Assembly: GCA_902574425.1 (NCBI GenBank)
Contig: CACGNA010000001.1
Span: forward strand, 62,001-126,000
Reading direction: 5' to 3'
Source of the DNA: an uncultured Prochlorococcus sp.
Lineage (GTDB): Bacteria; Cyanobacteriota; Cyanobacteriia; PCC-6307; Cyanobiaceae
DNA length: 64,000 nucleotides
Both the position numbers and the translations under genes were made by a program. Numbering within the stretch: the first letter of the stretch is position 1; the number at the start of each line of letters is the position of its first letter. The notes below the pieces were generated by a model. The model had not been told where the DNA came from. It searched no databases and saw nothing but the letters and a program-made list of their open reading frames with translations. Below, one piece after another: positions 45,671 through 55,124 of this stretch.

Positions 45671-46084
45671 ATGGATGGGATTAATGCTATTGAATTAATA
45701 GATTTAAATATAAATAAAGATGAAAGGGGAGCTCTAATAGCAATTCAATTTCAAAAACATTTAAATTTAAGTATCGAAAGATCTTTCTTAGTATTTGGCA
45801 AAAAACATTTTACTAGAGGGAATCACGCCCATATTGAATGTAATCAGTTCTTATGTTGTATTAGTGGTAGTTGCGAAGTTAAATGTGATGATGGTGAAGA
45901 TTCTTTTTCTCAAATCCTTAGCGACCCTTCAAAAATACTTAAAATTCCAAATATGATATGGTCTACACAAAAATATTTATCAGAAAATACGATTTTGATA
46001 GTATTTTGCGACTTAGACTATAGCGAAAAAGATTATATCAGAGACTATGATTACTTTATAAAGGCAAGAAAAAATAGTTCTTAA
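45671..46084 (+). CDS. WxcM/FdtA-type sugar 3,4-ketoisomerase (cupin)
   Basis: 137 residues from ATG 45671; the frame opens at a TTG at 45653, giving up to 143. The cupin carries SIERSFLVFGKKHFTRGNHAHIECNQFLCCISGSCEVKCDDGEDS, with the RGxHAH active-site block of FdtA/QdtA enzymes, and ends DLDYSEKDYIRDYDYFIKARK (YxExDYIRDYxxF), typical of the family. These enzymes turn dTDP-4-keto-6-deoxyglucose into the 3-keto sugar. With rfbA, rfbB and the DegT aminotransferase it makes a complete inferred route to dTDP-3-amino-3,6-dideoxyhexose. No acetyltransferase gene for the last step was seen. Confidence 0.88.
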   Translation: MDGINAIELIDLNINKDERGALIAIQFQKHLNLSIERSFLVFGKKHFTRGNHAHIECNQFLCCISGSCEVKCDDGEDSFSQILSDPSKILKIPNMIWSTQKYLSENTILIVFCDLDYSEKDYIRDYDYFIKARKNSS

Positions 46085-46201
46085 AAATTTTTAACCATTT
46101 AATTTTATTTTGATAATTAATTAATTAAATTGATCAAATTTAAAAAAAGATATAAGAATAAAAAGTTTTATAATAAGATTAAATAATATGGAAAGACAAA
46201 A

Positions 46202-47197
46202 TTGAACCTAGTAAGGATTAAATGCCCTATTTGTGATAATTGTGATTTCAATGTTTTCAAAGAAGTTTTTGATGATAGATATGGGGAGCCAAATAAATAT
46301 AACCTGGCGAGATGTACTAATTGTAGTCATATATCAACATATCCAAGATTGCAGCAACAGGATTTAGGGCCGCTTTATACTAAATATTATCCTAGAGAGA
46401 ATATAAACTATAAAGATGTTTTATCAAAGGTTAAATTCAAAAAAAATTTCTTTACAAAATTCTTAAATTGGTTTCAAGGAATGAATAATCTAGGCCAACT
46501 CTACGCAAAAAAAAATGAGCACGTTTTAGATATAGGTTGTGGAGACTGCTCTTCTTTGATCTATTTAAAAAAATTAGGAGCTATTCCATATGGAATTGAA
46601 GCAGACATAAATGTAAAATCAATTGCTGAATCTTTAGATTTGCCTGTGCATTTTGGAAGTATTGATGACAAACCATTCCCAAAAATATTTTTCGATTTAA
46701 TAGTTATGAACCAAGTACTTGAGCATATGCCTGCGCCTGAAAAGACTTTAAATTTAATTAAAAAGAGATTAAAACAAAAAGGACGAATGATTATAGTTAT
46801 TCCAAACAAAGAATCATTTTGGCAGAAAGTAACAGGATATAAATGGATAAATTGGCATATTCCATATCATTTGCATCATTTTAACAGGACAAATATTGAG
46901 AAAATGCTTTGTAAATATCATTTCAAAATCATTAAATCAAAAACAATAACACCAAATGTATGGACAATTTTACAAATAAGACACTTTTTTCATAATTGTA
47001 AAATAGGTGAGATTAATAATCTATGGAAGAAAAAAGAAAGTAAAAATTTAAAAAAAGAATTTGTTCCAAATAAAAGTAAAATATTTAAATTATTTATCAA
47101 AATAATTTTATTTAGTTTAATTGGAATTTTTAATAGAATAATTGATGCTTTTAGAATGGGTGATAGCTTAATGATAGAGGTTCAGATAAGAAATTAA
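46202..47197 (+). CDS. SAM methyltransferase with N-terminal zinc-ribbon
   Basis: 331 residues from TTG 46202; an in-frame alternative upstream is blocked by a stop. Cysteine pairs IKCPICDNCDF and ARCTNCSHISTYPR in the first 45 residues make a zinc ribbon common to sugar C-methyltransferase relatives. Motif I is HVLDIGCGDCSSLIYLKKLGA, motif II region FFDLIVMNQVLEHMPAPEKTLNLIKKRLKQKGRMIIVIPN. A long C-terminal membrane-prone stretch (about 285-320) is odd. It likely methylates a sugar or a lipid-linked glycan. Confidence 0.85.
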   Translation: MNLVRIKCPICDNCDFNVFKEVFDDRYGEPNKYNLARCTNCSHISTYPRLQQQDLGPLYTKYYPRENINYKDVLSKVKFKKNFFTKFLNWFQGMNNLGQLYAKKNEHVLDIGCGDCSSLIYLKKLGAIPYGIEADINVKSIAESLDLPVHFGSIDDKPFPKIFFDLIVMNQVLEHMPAPEKTLNLIKKRLKQKGRMIIVIPNKESFWQKVTGYKWINWHIPYHLHHFNRTNIEKMLCKYHFKIIKSKTITPNVWTILQIRHFFHNCKIGEINNLWKKKESKNLKKEFVPNKSKIFKLFIKIILFSLIGIFNRIIDAFRMGDSLMIEVQIRN

Positions 47198-47199
47198 TA

Positions 47200-48045
47200 A
47201 TGGATATATATGTAGTAATTCCTGTTTTTAATAGATTGGATCACACAAAAAAAATAATAGAATGTTTAAGAAGACAAACAATCAAAAACAATCTTAAGTT
47301 TTTTGTAGTGGATGATGGATCTACAGATGGAACAGATATTTGGCTTAAAAAACAGTTAGATATAATTACTATTCAAGGGAATGGCTATCTTTTGTGGGGA
47401 GGTGCAGTTGATTTAGCAATAAAAAATATATTTAAACTTTGCAATATTGTAGATTGGGTTTTATTTATTAATAACGATGTAGAGATAAAAGAAAACTATG
47501 TTGAATCTTTATTAGAGATTGCTAAAAAGTACTATCCAGCATCAGTCGGCAGCATAATTAAAAACAATAAAGATAAAATTGTATCTGTTGGCCCAAGAGT
47601 TCTTACTAAAACCCTTGAAATAAATGATTTATTAATGGATGATTCAATCTTTATTAATTCAGAATTAATAAAAAATGTTGATGCTTTATCTGGTAGGGGA
47701 GTTCTTTATTCAGTAAAAAGTCTTAGGGAAGTGAACGGTTTACGTTCGAAAATTTTTCCTCATTATTTTTCTGATTATGAATTATCCATAAGGGTAAAAA
47801 GAAGAGGTTATAGATTAATATTATCTAAACAGGTAGTTGTTTATACTGACGAAAACTTTGAACTAATTAAAAAAGAAAAAAAGAAAAAAAGTATATTTTT
47901 TAAACTTTTTTCCAGAAAATCCTATTCACTTATTTATTCAAAGTTTTTCTTTTGGTGGGAAGCAAGTAACAATATAGAAAGAATTAGCTTGCCATTGAGA
48001 ATAATAATATTTATTATGTTACCTATGCTGAGAAAAGCTTTGTGA
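47200..48045 (+). CDS. GT2-family glycosyltransferase
   Basis: 281 residues starting 2 nt after the methyltransferase stop. The GT-A fold start is IYVVIPVFNRLDHTKKIIECLRRQ, the first Asp block is FFVVDDGSTDGTDIWL, the DxD-like block is WVLFINNDVEIKENYVESLL, and GRGVLYSVKSLREVNGLRSKIFPHYFSDYELSIRVKRRGYRL is the acceptor-side ED motif region. This looks like a rhamnosyltransferase-type GT2, though the sugar is not predictable. The stop overlaps the next GTG start by 4 nt. Confidence 0.9.
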   Translation: MDIYVVIPVFNRLDHTKKIIECLRRQTIKNNLKFFVVDDGSTDGTDIWLKKQLDIITIQGNGYLLWGGAVDLAIKNIFKLCNIVDWVLFINNDVEIKENYVESLLEIAKKYYPASVGSIIKNNKDKIVSVGPRVLTKTLEINDLLMDDSIFINSELIKNVDALSGRGVLYSVKSLREVNGLRSKIFPHYFSDYELSIRVKRRGYRLILSKQVVVYTDENFELIKKEKKKKSIFFKLFSRKSYSLIYSKFFFWWEASNNIERISLPLRIIIFIMLPMLRKAL

Positions 48046-49169
48046 AAATTTTATTAGTTGATACTTATTATGAAGAATTTCTCAAAACTTTTTATAAAAA
48101 AAATAAATATATAAAAAATAGTAATTATGAAAGACAGATAACAAGTTTATTGCAAGAAAATTTTGGGACTTCAGATTCTTATAGCTTTTATCTCAGAAAA
48201 AATAATATTGAAGCAGAAGACATTATAGTAAATTGTCGAAGTTTACAAAAAATTTGGGCTGTAAATAACAATTTAAAATATTCGAATATAGATTTTAGAT
48301 TCCCTCATAAATTCTCAAAGATTCCATTCTTAGGAAAAAGATTAGGCAATCTAAAAGTTCTTTATAAAATTGCTAAAGAACAAATAAAAGCTTTCAAACC
48401 TGATGTTCTATACTGCCAAGATATATCTTTTTTCCCACCAGATATTATTAATGAAATTAAAAAACAAGCAAATATTAAATTAATAGTAGGACAAATTGCT
48501 TGTCCACTTCCTTCAAAATCATATATCAAAAATTACGATTTAATTTTAACTTCTTTCCCTCATTTTTTAGACAAACTTAATTCACAAGGTATGAAAAGTG
48601 AATATTTCAAAATTGGATTTGATGAACGAATATTATCAAGAGTTGGTCCTCTGAAAAGGGATATTAATTTTAGTTTTATAGGAGGGATCAGTAGGCATCA
48701 TAGCCTAGCATATAAAAATCTTGAATATTTAGTTTCAAAAAGTGATTTAGAAATATTCGGATACGGTGCTAAAACATTACCAATTAACTCTATAGTTCGA
48801 AAAAAACATAATGGAGAAAGATGGGGCTTAAACATGTATAAAATTCTTGGGAGATCAAGAATATCTTTTAATAGACATATCAATGTTTCAGAAAACTACG
48901 CAAATAATATGAGACTTTATGAAGCAACTGGAATGGGTTCATTATTACTAACTGATAAAAAAGATAACTTAAATAAACTTTTTGAAATTGATAGAGAAAT
49001 TGTAACTTACTCTTGCAAAGAAGAAGCGGCAGAAAAAGGTAAATTTCTACTTTCAAACCCAGATAAAGCTTCACAAATTGCCGCGGCAGGCCAAGCAAGG
49101 ACTCTTAAAGATCATACTTATAATATAAGAATGCTGGAATTGATTGAAATCCTAAGAAAATATTTGTGA
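48042..49169 (+). CDS. Glycosyltransferase, CgeB/GT1-like
   Basis: 375 residues from GTG 48042 (MKILLVDTYYEEFLKTFYKKN). The second half shows NFSFIGGISRHHSLAYKNLEYLVSKSDLEIFGYG, then YKILGRSRISFNRHINVSENYANNMRLYEATGMGSLLLTDKKDNLNKLFE and a VTYSCKEEAAEKGKFLLSNPDKASQIAAAGQARTLKDHTYNIRM ending. These are the C-terminal features of the CgeB-like glycosyltransferase group. Overlaps the previous gene by 4 nt. Confidence 0.83.
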   Translation: MKILLVDTYYEEFLKTFYKKNKYIKNSNYERQITSLLQENFGTSDSYSFYLRKNNIEAEDIIVNCRSLQKIWAVNNNLKYSNIDFRFPHKFSKIPFLGKRLGNLKVLYKIAKEQIKAFKPDVLYCQDISFFPPDIINEIKKQANIKLIVGQIACPLPSKSYIKNYDLILTSFPHFLDKLNSQGMKSEYFKIGFDERILSRVGPLKRDINFSFIGGISRHHSLAYKNLEYLVSKSDLEIFGYGAKTLPINSIVRKKHNGERWGLNMYKILGRSRISFNRHINVSENYANNMRLYEATGMGSLLLTDKKDNLNKLFEIDREIVTYSCKEEAAEKGKFLLSNPDKASQIAAAGQARTLKDHTYNIRMLELIEILRKYL

Positions 49170-49177
49170 ATTAAATT

Positions 49178-50137
49178 ATGAAAAGATATTTTTGTACGTT
49201 ATTTGATAGAAATTATCTAATAAAAGGGCTTACAATGATTAAAAGTCTTATTAGATATTCTAAAAATTCTGAAATCTATGTTCTTTGTCTAGATGATGTC
49301 ACATTAGACATTCTTAATAAAATTAATATTCAACAAATAAGATGTATTCCATTAAAAGAAGTTGAAAATAAAGAATTATTATTTGCGAAAAAAAACCGAA
49401 CAAATACAGAATATTGTTGGACATTAGCTTCATCCTTCACTTGGCATGTTCTTGATAAAAATTTAGAAGTTGATTTAATAACTTATTTAGATGCAGATTT
49501 ATTATTTTTTTCTGATGTCGAGCCAATATTCAAAGAAATTGGAAATTCATCAATAGCAATAATAGAGCACAGATTTTCTCCCCCATTTAAAAGTCTTGAA
49601 ATTAATGGAAGGTTCTGTGTTGAATGGAACAGTTTTCGCAGAAATCCTGAAGGTATGCAATGTCTAGATATTTGGAGAAGACAATGCTTAGAGTGGTGTT
49701 TCTATAGAAACGAAGAAGGGAAAATGGGAGATCAAAAATATTTAGATGATTGGCCAAAAAGATATAATTCATGTCATATAATTAAGAATGTTGGTGCAGG
49801 AATAGCTCCCTGGAATTACTCTCAATATAAAATAATTCAACTAGATAAATTAATCACAATTAATAATGTTAAATTAATCTTTTATCATTTTCACCAATTC
49901 CAAATACTAGAAAATAATAAGTTTTATAGAGTTGGTAAAATATATACTTCTCATCAGCCAGAACCTAAAGCTATTTACGAACAATATGAGAATGAATTAT
50001 TGAATACACTAGAGAAAATCAAGAAGATTGATATTAACTTTAAAGAAGGCATAATAAAAAATAATAATTACATCAAAGAAAAAATTACTTATTTATTACC
50101 AAGAAAATTAAAAAATTTTTTAAGGAGATTTTTATAA
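49178..50137 (+). CDS. GT8-like nucleotide-sugar transferase
   Basis: 319 residues. CTLFDRNYLIKGLTMIKSLIRYS at the N-terminus and VDLITYLDADLLFFSDVEPIFKEIG (DxD metal site) are typical of GT8-like GT-A enzymes. FRRNPEGMQCLDIWRRQCLEWC and KMGDQKYLDDWPKRY, then NVGAGIAPWNYSQY, are conserved in a marine/cyanobacterial subgroup. Donor and acceptor unknown. Spaced 2 nt before the WbaP-like gene, same operon. Confidence 0.82.
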   Translation: MKRYFCTLFDRNYLIKGLTMIKSLIRYSKNSEIYVLCLDDVTLDILNKINIQQIRCIPLKEVENKELLFAKKNRTNTEYCWTLASSFTWHVLDKNLEVDLITYLDADLLFFSDVEPIFKEIGNSSIAIIEHRFSPPFKSLEINGRFCVEWNSFRRNPEGMQCLDIWRRQCLEWCFYRNEEGKMGDQKYLDDWPKRYNSCHIIKNVGAGIAPWNYSQYKIIQLDKLITINNVKLIFYHFHQFQILENNKFYRVGKIYTSHQPEPKAIYEQYENELLNTLEKIKKIDINFKEGIIKNNNYIKEKITYLLPRKLKNFLRRFL

Positions 50138-50139
50138 TT

Positions 50140-51477
50140 ATGATGGGGGAAATGCCTTGGTTAGTAAGTAGGAGAAGGCTATTGATATTAAGCATTGTTG
50201 ATTATTCAATAATCATAATATTATTTCTAATTTTACAATTAACTAAATTTATAAATACAAATTTCTTATCCGTAAACTTATTAGCTTTTTGCTGGATATT
50301 TGTAAGTTATACACTTGATAAATATTCAATCTCAGAAGATGAATATAATGTTTACATATTTAAAAAACTATTACGTGTAATAAATACCTCTGTACTATCA
50401 GGAGTTTTATTTAAATTTATCATTATATTTATTTCAATTTTAAATTCTAATGTTGGGGATGGTAAATGGATTATTTTTATAGTTTGCATTTCCATTTTTA
50501 GTTATTTATATGAAATAATTCATGCCTTTATAATCAAAAGATATTTATCTAAGGAAATTGAATGGATATCAATATTTTCAAATATCGAAAGGGGATCTTT
50601 ATTATCAGAACCTGTAAGCATCAAAAATAATTTCTATTCAAAATCGATTCATAAAAGTAAAATCAGTCAATTAACTAAATTAAACATTAATAAATTTGGT
50701 TTTATAATCGAAGATATAAATTCTTTTAATAATGAAGAAAAAACCATTTTAATAAACCTTAAAAATAGAGGTTATAAAATCTTATCATTATTAAATTGGT
50801 ACGAAAGATATTTGCATAGATATCCAAAAGAAATAACTGATTCTAATGATATTACGGGTGAACTTTTAATTTATAAAAAAGTTAATTCTTCTCAAAGGAT
50901 AAAAAGATTCAGTGAATTTTTTTTATCACTTTTATTACTAATTCTTTTAAGCCCTATAGTATTATTATTTGCGATTTTTATAAAGATTGAGGATAAAGGT
51001 CCTATATTATATTCTCAAATAAGAAGTGGATTTGCAGGTAAAAAATTTAGGATATATAAACTTAGGAGTATGAAAATAAATGCCGAAAAAGATGGTATTA
51101 AATGGTCCTCACATGACGATAAAAGAATAACAAAAATTGGCAGAATTTTAAGAAAAACAAGAATAGATGAAATTCCACAACTTTTATCAGTCTTAAAAGG
51201 TGATATGAGCTTGATTGGGCCTAGGCCAGAACGTCCTGAGATTGAAGAGTTACTTACAAAAAAAATCCCAAATTATCAATTAAGATATTTAGTGAGGCCA
51301 GGTTTAAGTGGTTGGGCGCAGGTTAATTACCCTTATGGAGCATCAATAGAAGATACCAAAATGAAATTTAGTTATGATATCTACTATATTAAAAACTTTT
51401 CAAATTTATTTGATTTACTAATTCTTTTAGAAACAATAAGATTAGTTTTTAATCTTAGAGGATCTTTACCTAAATAA
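50140..51477 (+). CDS. Polyprenyl-phosphate sugar-1-phosphate transferase (WbaP-like)
   Basis: 445 residues. Four N-terminal membrane helices (about 20-130), a soluble middle, a membrane anchor (FSEFFLSLLLLILLSPIVLLFAIFIKIED) and the C-terminal catalytic domain: GPILYSQIRSGFAGKKFRIYKLRSMKINAEKDG, RITKIGRILRKTRIDEIPQLLSVLKGDMSLIGPRPERPE and RPGLSGWAQVNYPYG. It transfers a sugar-1-phosphate to undecaprenyl phosphate and so starts repeat-unit assembly. Which sugar (Glc, Gal or another) is not clear. This is the entry point of the surface-glycan pathway here. Confidence 0.94.
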   Translation: MMGEMPWLVSRRRLLILSIVDYSIIIILFLILQLTKFINTNFLSVNLLAFCWIFVSYTLDKYSISEDEYNVYIFKKLLRVINTSVLSGVLFKFIIIFISILNSNVGDGKWIIFIVCISIFSYLYEIIHAFIIKRYLSKEIEWISIFSNIERGSLLSEPVSIKNNFYSKSIHKSKISQLTKLNINKFGFIIEDINSFNNEEKTILINLKNRGYKILSLLNWYERYLHRYPKEITDSNDITGELLIYKKVNSSQRIKRFSEFFLSLLLLILLSPIVLLFAIFIKIEDKGPILYSQIRSGFAGKKFRIYKLRSMKINAEKDGIKWSSHDDKRITKIGRILRKTRIDEIPQLLSVLKGDMSLIGPRPERPEIEELLTKKIPNYQLRYLVRPGLSGWAQVNYPYGASIEDTKMKFSYDIYYIKNFSNLFDLLILLETIRLVFNLRGSLPK

Positions 51478-51479
51478 AA

Positions 51480-52277
51480 ATGAAATTTGAGATTAAATTT
51501 TCAATTATAACTGTAACTTTTAATGCCAAATCAGAATTAAAAAAAACAATTAAATCTATTCAAAGTCAGAATTATAAAAATTTCATTCATATTATTAAAG
51601 ATGGGCTTTCAAAAGATAAAACTAATTCTATAGATTTTTCAAAATATAGAAACACTAAATTCCATGAAAGTAAAGATAGAGGTGTATATGATGCTATGAA
51701 TCAAGGATTCAAATTTTCTGAGAACGAATACATAATATATTTAAATGCGGGTGATATTTTCCTTTCTAAAAATACTCTAGAAGATTTAGCTGAAAAGATC
51801 AGAAAAAACCCTAACTTCAATTCATATTCAGGAGGTACAATACAAATAAATTCTAATAAAAAGAAAATTATAAGGTTAATAGGTATAGGCAATCTTTATA
51901 GATATTTGCCATTATCTCAGTTACCACATCCTTCATTTGTAATTAAAAAGTCAATCTTATCAAAATTAGCTGATCCCTTTGATTATAAGTTGTCTATATC
52001 TGCAGATTACAAATTACAATTATCGTTAAGAAAGAAAAATTTATGGAATAATTGCTATCTAAATCAAATTATCTCAATAATGCCTACTGGTGGAAAAAGC
52101 ACCATAAATAAAAAATCTATTATTTATGGATACATAGAAACATTTATTTTTTCTTATAAACTTTATAAGTTAATTTTCATTTATATAATCTTAATAAAGA
52201 TAATCCTGAATTTCTACTCAAGGTTAGAAACTTTAAAATTAAAAAAACATATTATTTTTGATTTTATTTTCAAATAA
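51480..52277 (+). CDS. GT2-family glycosyltransferase (WcaA-like)
   Basis: 265 residues, starting 2 nt after the WbaP-like stop. GT-A features are FSIITVTFNAKSELKKTIKSIQSQNYKNFIHIIKDGLSKDKT, KDRGVYDAMNQGFKFSENEYIIYLNAGD (typical DRGxYDAMNxG of colanic-type enzymes) and QLPHPSFVIKKSILSKLADPFDYKLSISADYKLQL. It probably adds the second sugar after WbaP. Ends with a membrane-like helix (LIFIYIILIKIILNFYS). Last gene of the run. Confidence 0.92.
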   Translation: MKFEIKFSIITVTFNAKSELKKTIKSIQSQNYKNFIHIIKDGLSKDKTNSIDFSKYRNTKFHESKDRGVYDAMNQGFKFSENEYIIYLNAGDIFLSKNTLEDLAEKIRKNPNFNSYSGGTIQINSNKKKIIRLIGIGNLYRYLPLSQLPHPSFVIKKSILSKLADPFDYKLSISADYKLQLSLRKKNLWNNCYLNQIISIMPTGGKSTINKKSIIYGYIETFIFSYKLYKLIFIYIILIKIILNFYSRLETLKLKKHIIFDFIFK

Positions 52278-52454
52278 TTTCATTGCCAATAAATCTCCTA
52301 AATTAGAAATTTTATTCCTAAACATATATATATTTACTTCTTAATTTTATATAAAGTGATTTAAATAAATAATCTCAATTTTTAATTTATTTTAATTAGT
52401 ATTTTTTTCAAGTCAAATTAAGGTATAAAGTTAATTAGAAATAAAAAAAAATTA

Positions 52455-54200
52455 ATGGATAATAATCTCGTTGATATAAATAATATACTTGTTATTGGTT
52501 GTGGAGGAGCTGGATTAAGAGCTGCCATTGAGGCGAAATTGAACGGACTCCAAGTAACAGTTTTAGGGAAAAGAAATAAAAATGATGCGCATACAGTGCT
52601 TGCTGCAGGTGGAATTAATGCTGCATTTGGAAATGTTGATCCAGAAGATAATTGGGAATATCATTTTATTGATACATTTTTAGAAGGTTATGGTTTAGGT
52701 GATCCAGAACAAATTGAAATAATGGCAAAAGAATCACCATTTTACGTTAAGGAAATAGATCAATGGGGGGCAAATTTTAAAAAATTAGAAAATAATAAGT
52801 TTGATCAGAGGTATTTTGGAGCTCATAAATTTAGAAGAACCTGCTATTCAGGAGACTTTACTGGACAATCTATTTTAAATGCCTTATTACGAAAAATAAA
52901 AATTCTAAATATACCTATATATGATTCCGAATATGTCTCAGACCTATTTGTAAAAGATAATATATGTTTCGGAGCGATGTCATTAAATATTTTAACAGGA
53001 GAAAGGACAGCTCACCTAGCAGATGCAGTAATTATCTGCACAGGAGGTCACACCCGTATTTGGAAGAATAGCTCTTCAAGAAAAAATGAAAATACTGGAG
53101 ATGGTTATCATCTAGGACTGAAAGCAGGTTGTGAATTGTCAGATATGGAAATGGTACAATTTCATCCAACTGGAATGGTACTACCAAAAGAATTAAGTGG
53201 GACTCTAGTTACTGAAGCTGTCAGAGGAGAGGGAGGCATATTATTAAATTCTCAAGGACAAAGATTTATGTCCAGATACGATTCAAAGAGGTTAGAACTT
53301 TCTACTAGAGATAGAGTAGCAATGGCAAACTATAATGAAATAATTGAAGGTAGAGGCACAGAGAATGGTGGCGTTTTTCTTGATATAAGCCATAAAAGTA
53401 AGGACTTCATCATAGAAAAGATACCAAAAATTTATAGACAATTTATAGAATACTCGTTAATTGATATTTCAAAAAATCCAATGGAAGTCTGTCCAACAGC
53501 TCATTATTCAATGGGAGGTATTAGAGTAAATCCCTCAGATCATTCTACTAAAATAAAGGGTTTATTTGCTGCTGGAGAAGTAGCAAGCGGTTTGCATGGA
53601 GCTAATAGACTTGGGGGTAATTCACTCGCAGAAATTTTAATATTTGGATCACATGCTGGAAGATCAGCATCCAAATTTTCAAAATCTTTATCATCCCAAA
53701 TGAGATCTAATAAAATCCTTTCTTTAGCTCATGAATATTTAAATTCTTCAATTTCAAAGGGAGATGAAAATGTCTATTTACTTAAATCGGAATTAAGAGA
53801 CATAATGTGGAAAAATTGTGGTGTAATTAGAGATGAAGTAAATTTAAATAAAGGTTTAGAAAAGTTAAATCACCTAGAAAAGCTTTTGCCGGAAATAGAT
53901 ATAAGATTAGAAAATAATAATCAAAATGATTTAATAAATAAATTAGACTTACATTCATCTCTAATAACTGCAAAAGTAACTATTTTATCTGCTCTTGAGA
54001 GAAAAGAAAGTAGAGGATCACATCAAAGAAGTGATTTCAAAGAAACTGAAGATGACTATAAATTAAATATTAATGCAAAGATAGAAGATAATAAATTTCT
54101 TATCAAAAAAAGTATTCCTAAACAAATGAAAAATGAATTAATTTCTTTGTTGGAAAGATATGAAAGAGCTGAAGAAGTTTCCCATAAATTAATCGAATAA
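52455..54200 (+). CDS. Succinate dehydrogenase/fumarate reductase flavoprotein-like (SdhA-type)
   Basis: 581 residues. FAD-binding NILVIGCGGAGLRAAIEAKLNGLQVTVLGK (about 11-40); NDAHTVLAAGGINAAFGN places His46 where SdhA/FrdA link FAD covalently, a residue missing from L-aspartate oxidase (NadB). Substrate-site blocks are VQFHPTGMVLP, LVTEAVRGEGGILLNSQGQRFMSRYD, ELSTRDRVAMA, CPTAHYSMGGI and AAGEVASGLHGANRLGGNSLAEILIFG. The C-terminal helical domain is present. No sdhB iron-sulfur gene or membrane anchor gene is in the window. Its role in a polysaccharide island is puzzling; it may couple to an unlinked SdhB or act on another substrate. Confidence 0.88.
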   Translation: MDNNLVDINNILVIGCGGAGLRAAIEAKLNGLQVTVLGKRNKNDAHTVLAAGGINAAFGNVDPEDNWEYHFIDTFLEGYGLGDPEQIEIMAKESPFYVKEIDQWGANFKKLENNKFDQRYFGAHKFRRTCYSGDFTGQSILNALLRKIKILNIPIYDSEYVSDLFVKDNICFGAMSLNILTGERTAHLADAVIICTGGHTRIWKNSSSRKNENTGDGYHLGLKAGCELSDMEMVQFHPTGMVLPKELSGTLVTEAVRGEGGILLNSQGQRFMSRYDSKRLELSTRDRVAMANYNEIIEGRGTENGGVFLDISHKSKDFIIEKIPKIYRQFIEYSLIDISKNPMEVCPTAHYSMGGIRVNPSDHSTKIKGLFAAGEVASGLHGANRLGGNSLAEILIFGSHAGRSASKFSKSLSSQMRSNKILSLAHEYLNSSISKGDENVYLLKSELRDIMWKNCGVIRDEVNLNKGLEKLNHLEKLLPEIDIRLENNNQNDLINKLDLHSSLITAKVTILSALERKESRGSHQRSDFKETEDDYKLNINAKIEDNKFLIKKSIPKQMKNELISLLERYERAEEVSHKLIE

Positions 54201-54313
54201 ATATAATAATTTCTTTTTAAATTAATAAATATGCCTAGTTTATAAATATTTGAAAATTGATAGTAATTTTAAAAAATAGGTATATTTGGATATGAAAATA
54301 TTTGATGTCAATC

Positions 54314-55087
54314 CTAACCTATGCAAATATTGCCATTTAAATTTATTTCTTTTGTAGAATTTAATTTAATAAGAGGAGTTTTTGAGATGTAAGAAGCCCA
54401 CATAGTAAAAGTACTTGGTGGTCCTATAATTAAATCACAAGATTGTAAAATTATTTGATCTTCTCTCCAAGAACCTTTATAAAAAAAATCAGCACCAATT
54501 TCAGAGCTCAAATTTTCATTACTAACAACTAAAAAATAGGGATTTTTTTTATCTTCAATTAATTTATTTTTTAATTTAAATATTACATCTCTATAAACAT
54601 CATCATCAAAAAAAAATCTCCCTTCGTTCCAGTTTTTATAATCTCCTCTTCTTACATGTAAACCAACTAAAAATTTACCTTCTCTTTTTTGAAAATTTAA
54701 AAATCTTATGAAAGATAAAATTTTTTCAGTTAAAAATTTTTTTTCAAAACTATAAATTTTTTTTAAAGATTCATGATGTTTTGTCGTTAAACTATATTCT
54801 CTATAATCCCAACCAGAAACAAATCTAATGTAATTATTTTTACTAAAATAAAAACAAAAATCATCTTTTCCAAATAAATATTTAATAAATTTAGAAATAC
54901 ACTTGAGAAAAAAGTTATTAAAATTATCTAAAAAATAAAAAAAATTATTGTCAAATTTTAATATGCCTAACATAGAAGGATTATAGAATTGGATTCCCTT
55001 TTCAATAGAAAATGCATGATAATGTATAGATTGAAAAAGTCTATTACAAAAGCCTCCATATTTTTCTAAGATAATGATAATTTTCAT
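54314..55087 (-). CDS. GT11-like (alpha-fucosyltransferase type) glycosyltransferase
   Basis: 257 residues. The N-terminal GGFCNRLFQSIHYHAFSIEKGIQFYNPSM is the GxxNxLFQ type start of GT11/GT23-like fucosyltransferases; VGLHVRRGDYKNWNEGRFFFDDDVYRDVI holds the HxRRGDY motif of alpha-1,2- and alpha-1,6-fucosyltransferases; and CDLIIGPPSTFTMWASYIS fits the family's SxSTFxxWA block. It would use GDP-L-fucose, made by ManC, Gmd and Fcl encoded in this same island. The linkage is not predictable. Confidence 0.85.
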   Translation of the reverse strand: MKIIIILEKYGGFCNRLFQSIHYHAFSIEKGIQFYNPSMLGILKFDNNFFYFLDNFNNFFLKCISKFIKYLFGKDDFCFYFSKNNYIRFVSGWDYREYSLTTKHHESLKKIYSFEKKFLTEKILSFIRFLNFQKREGKFLVGLHVRRGDYKNWNEGRFFFDDDVYRDVIFKLKNKLIEDKKNPYFLVVSNENLSSEIGADFFYKGSWREDQIILQSCDLIIGPPSTFTMWASYISKTPLIKLNSTKEINLNGNICIG

Positions 55088-55124
55088 TTAATTAAAAATG
55101 TAATTATTTATAAATTTATAAAAT

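Noticed and set aside
52278-52454. Remnant gene in the gap before the SdhA-like gene
   Set aside because: A short minus-strand run (RNKISNLGDLLAMKLF) was read but is too short and runs into the end of the GT2 gene.
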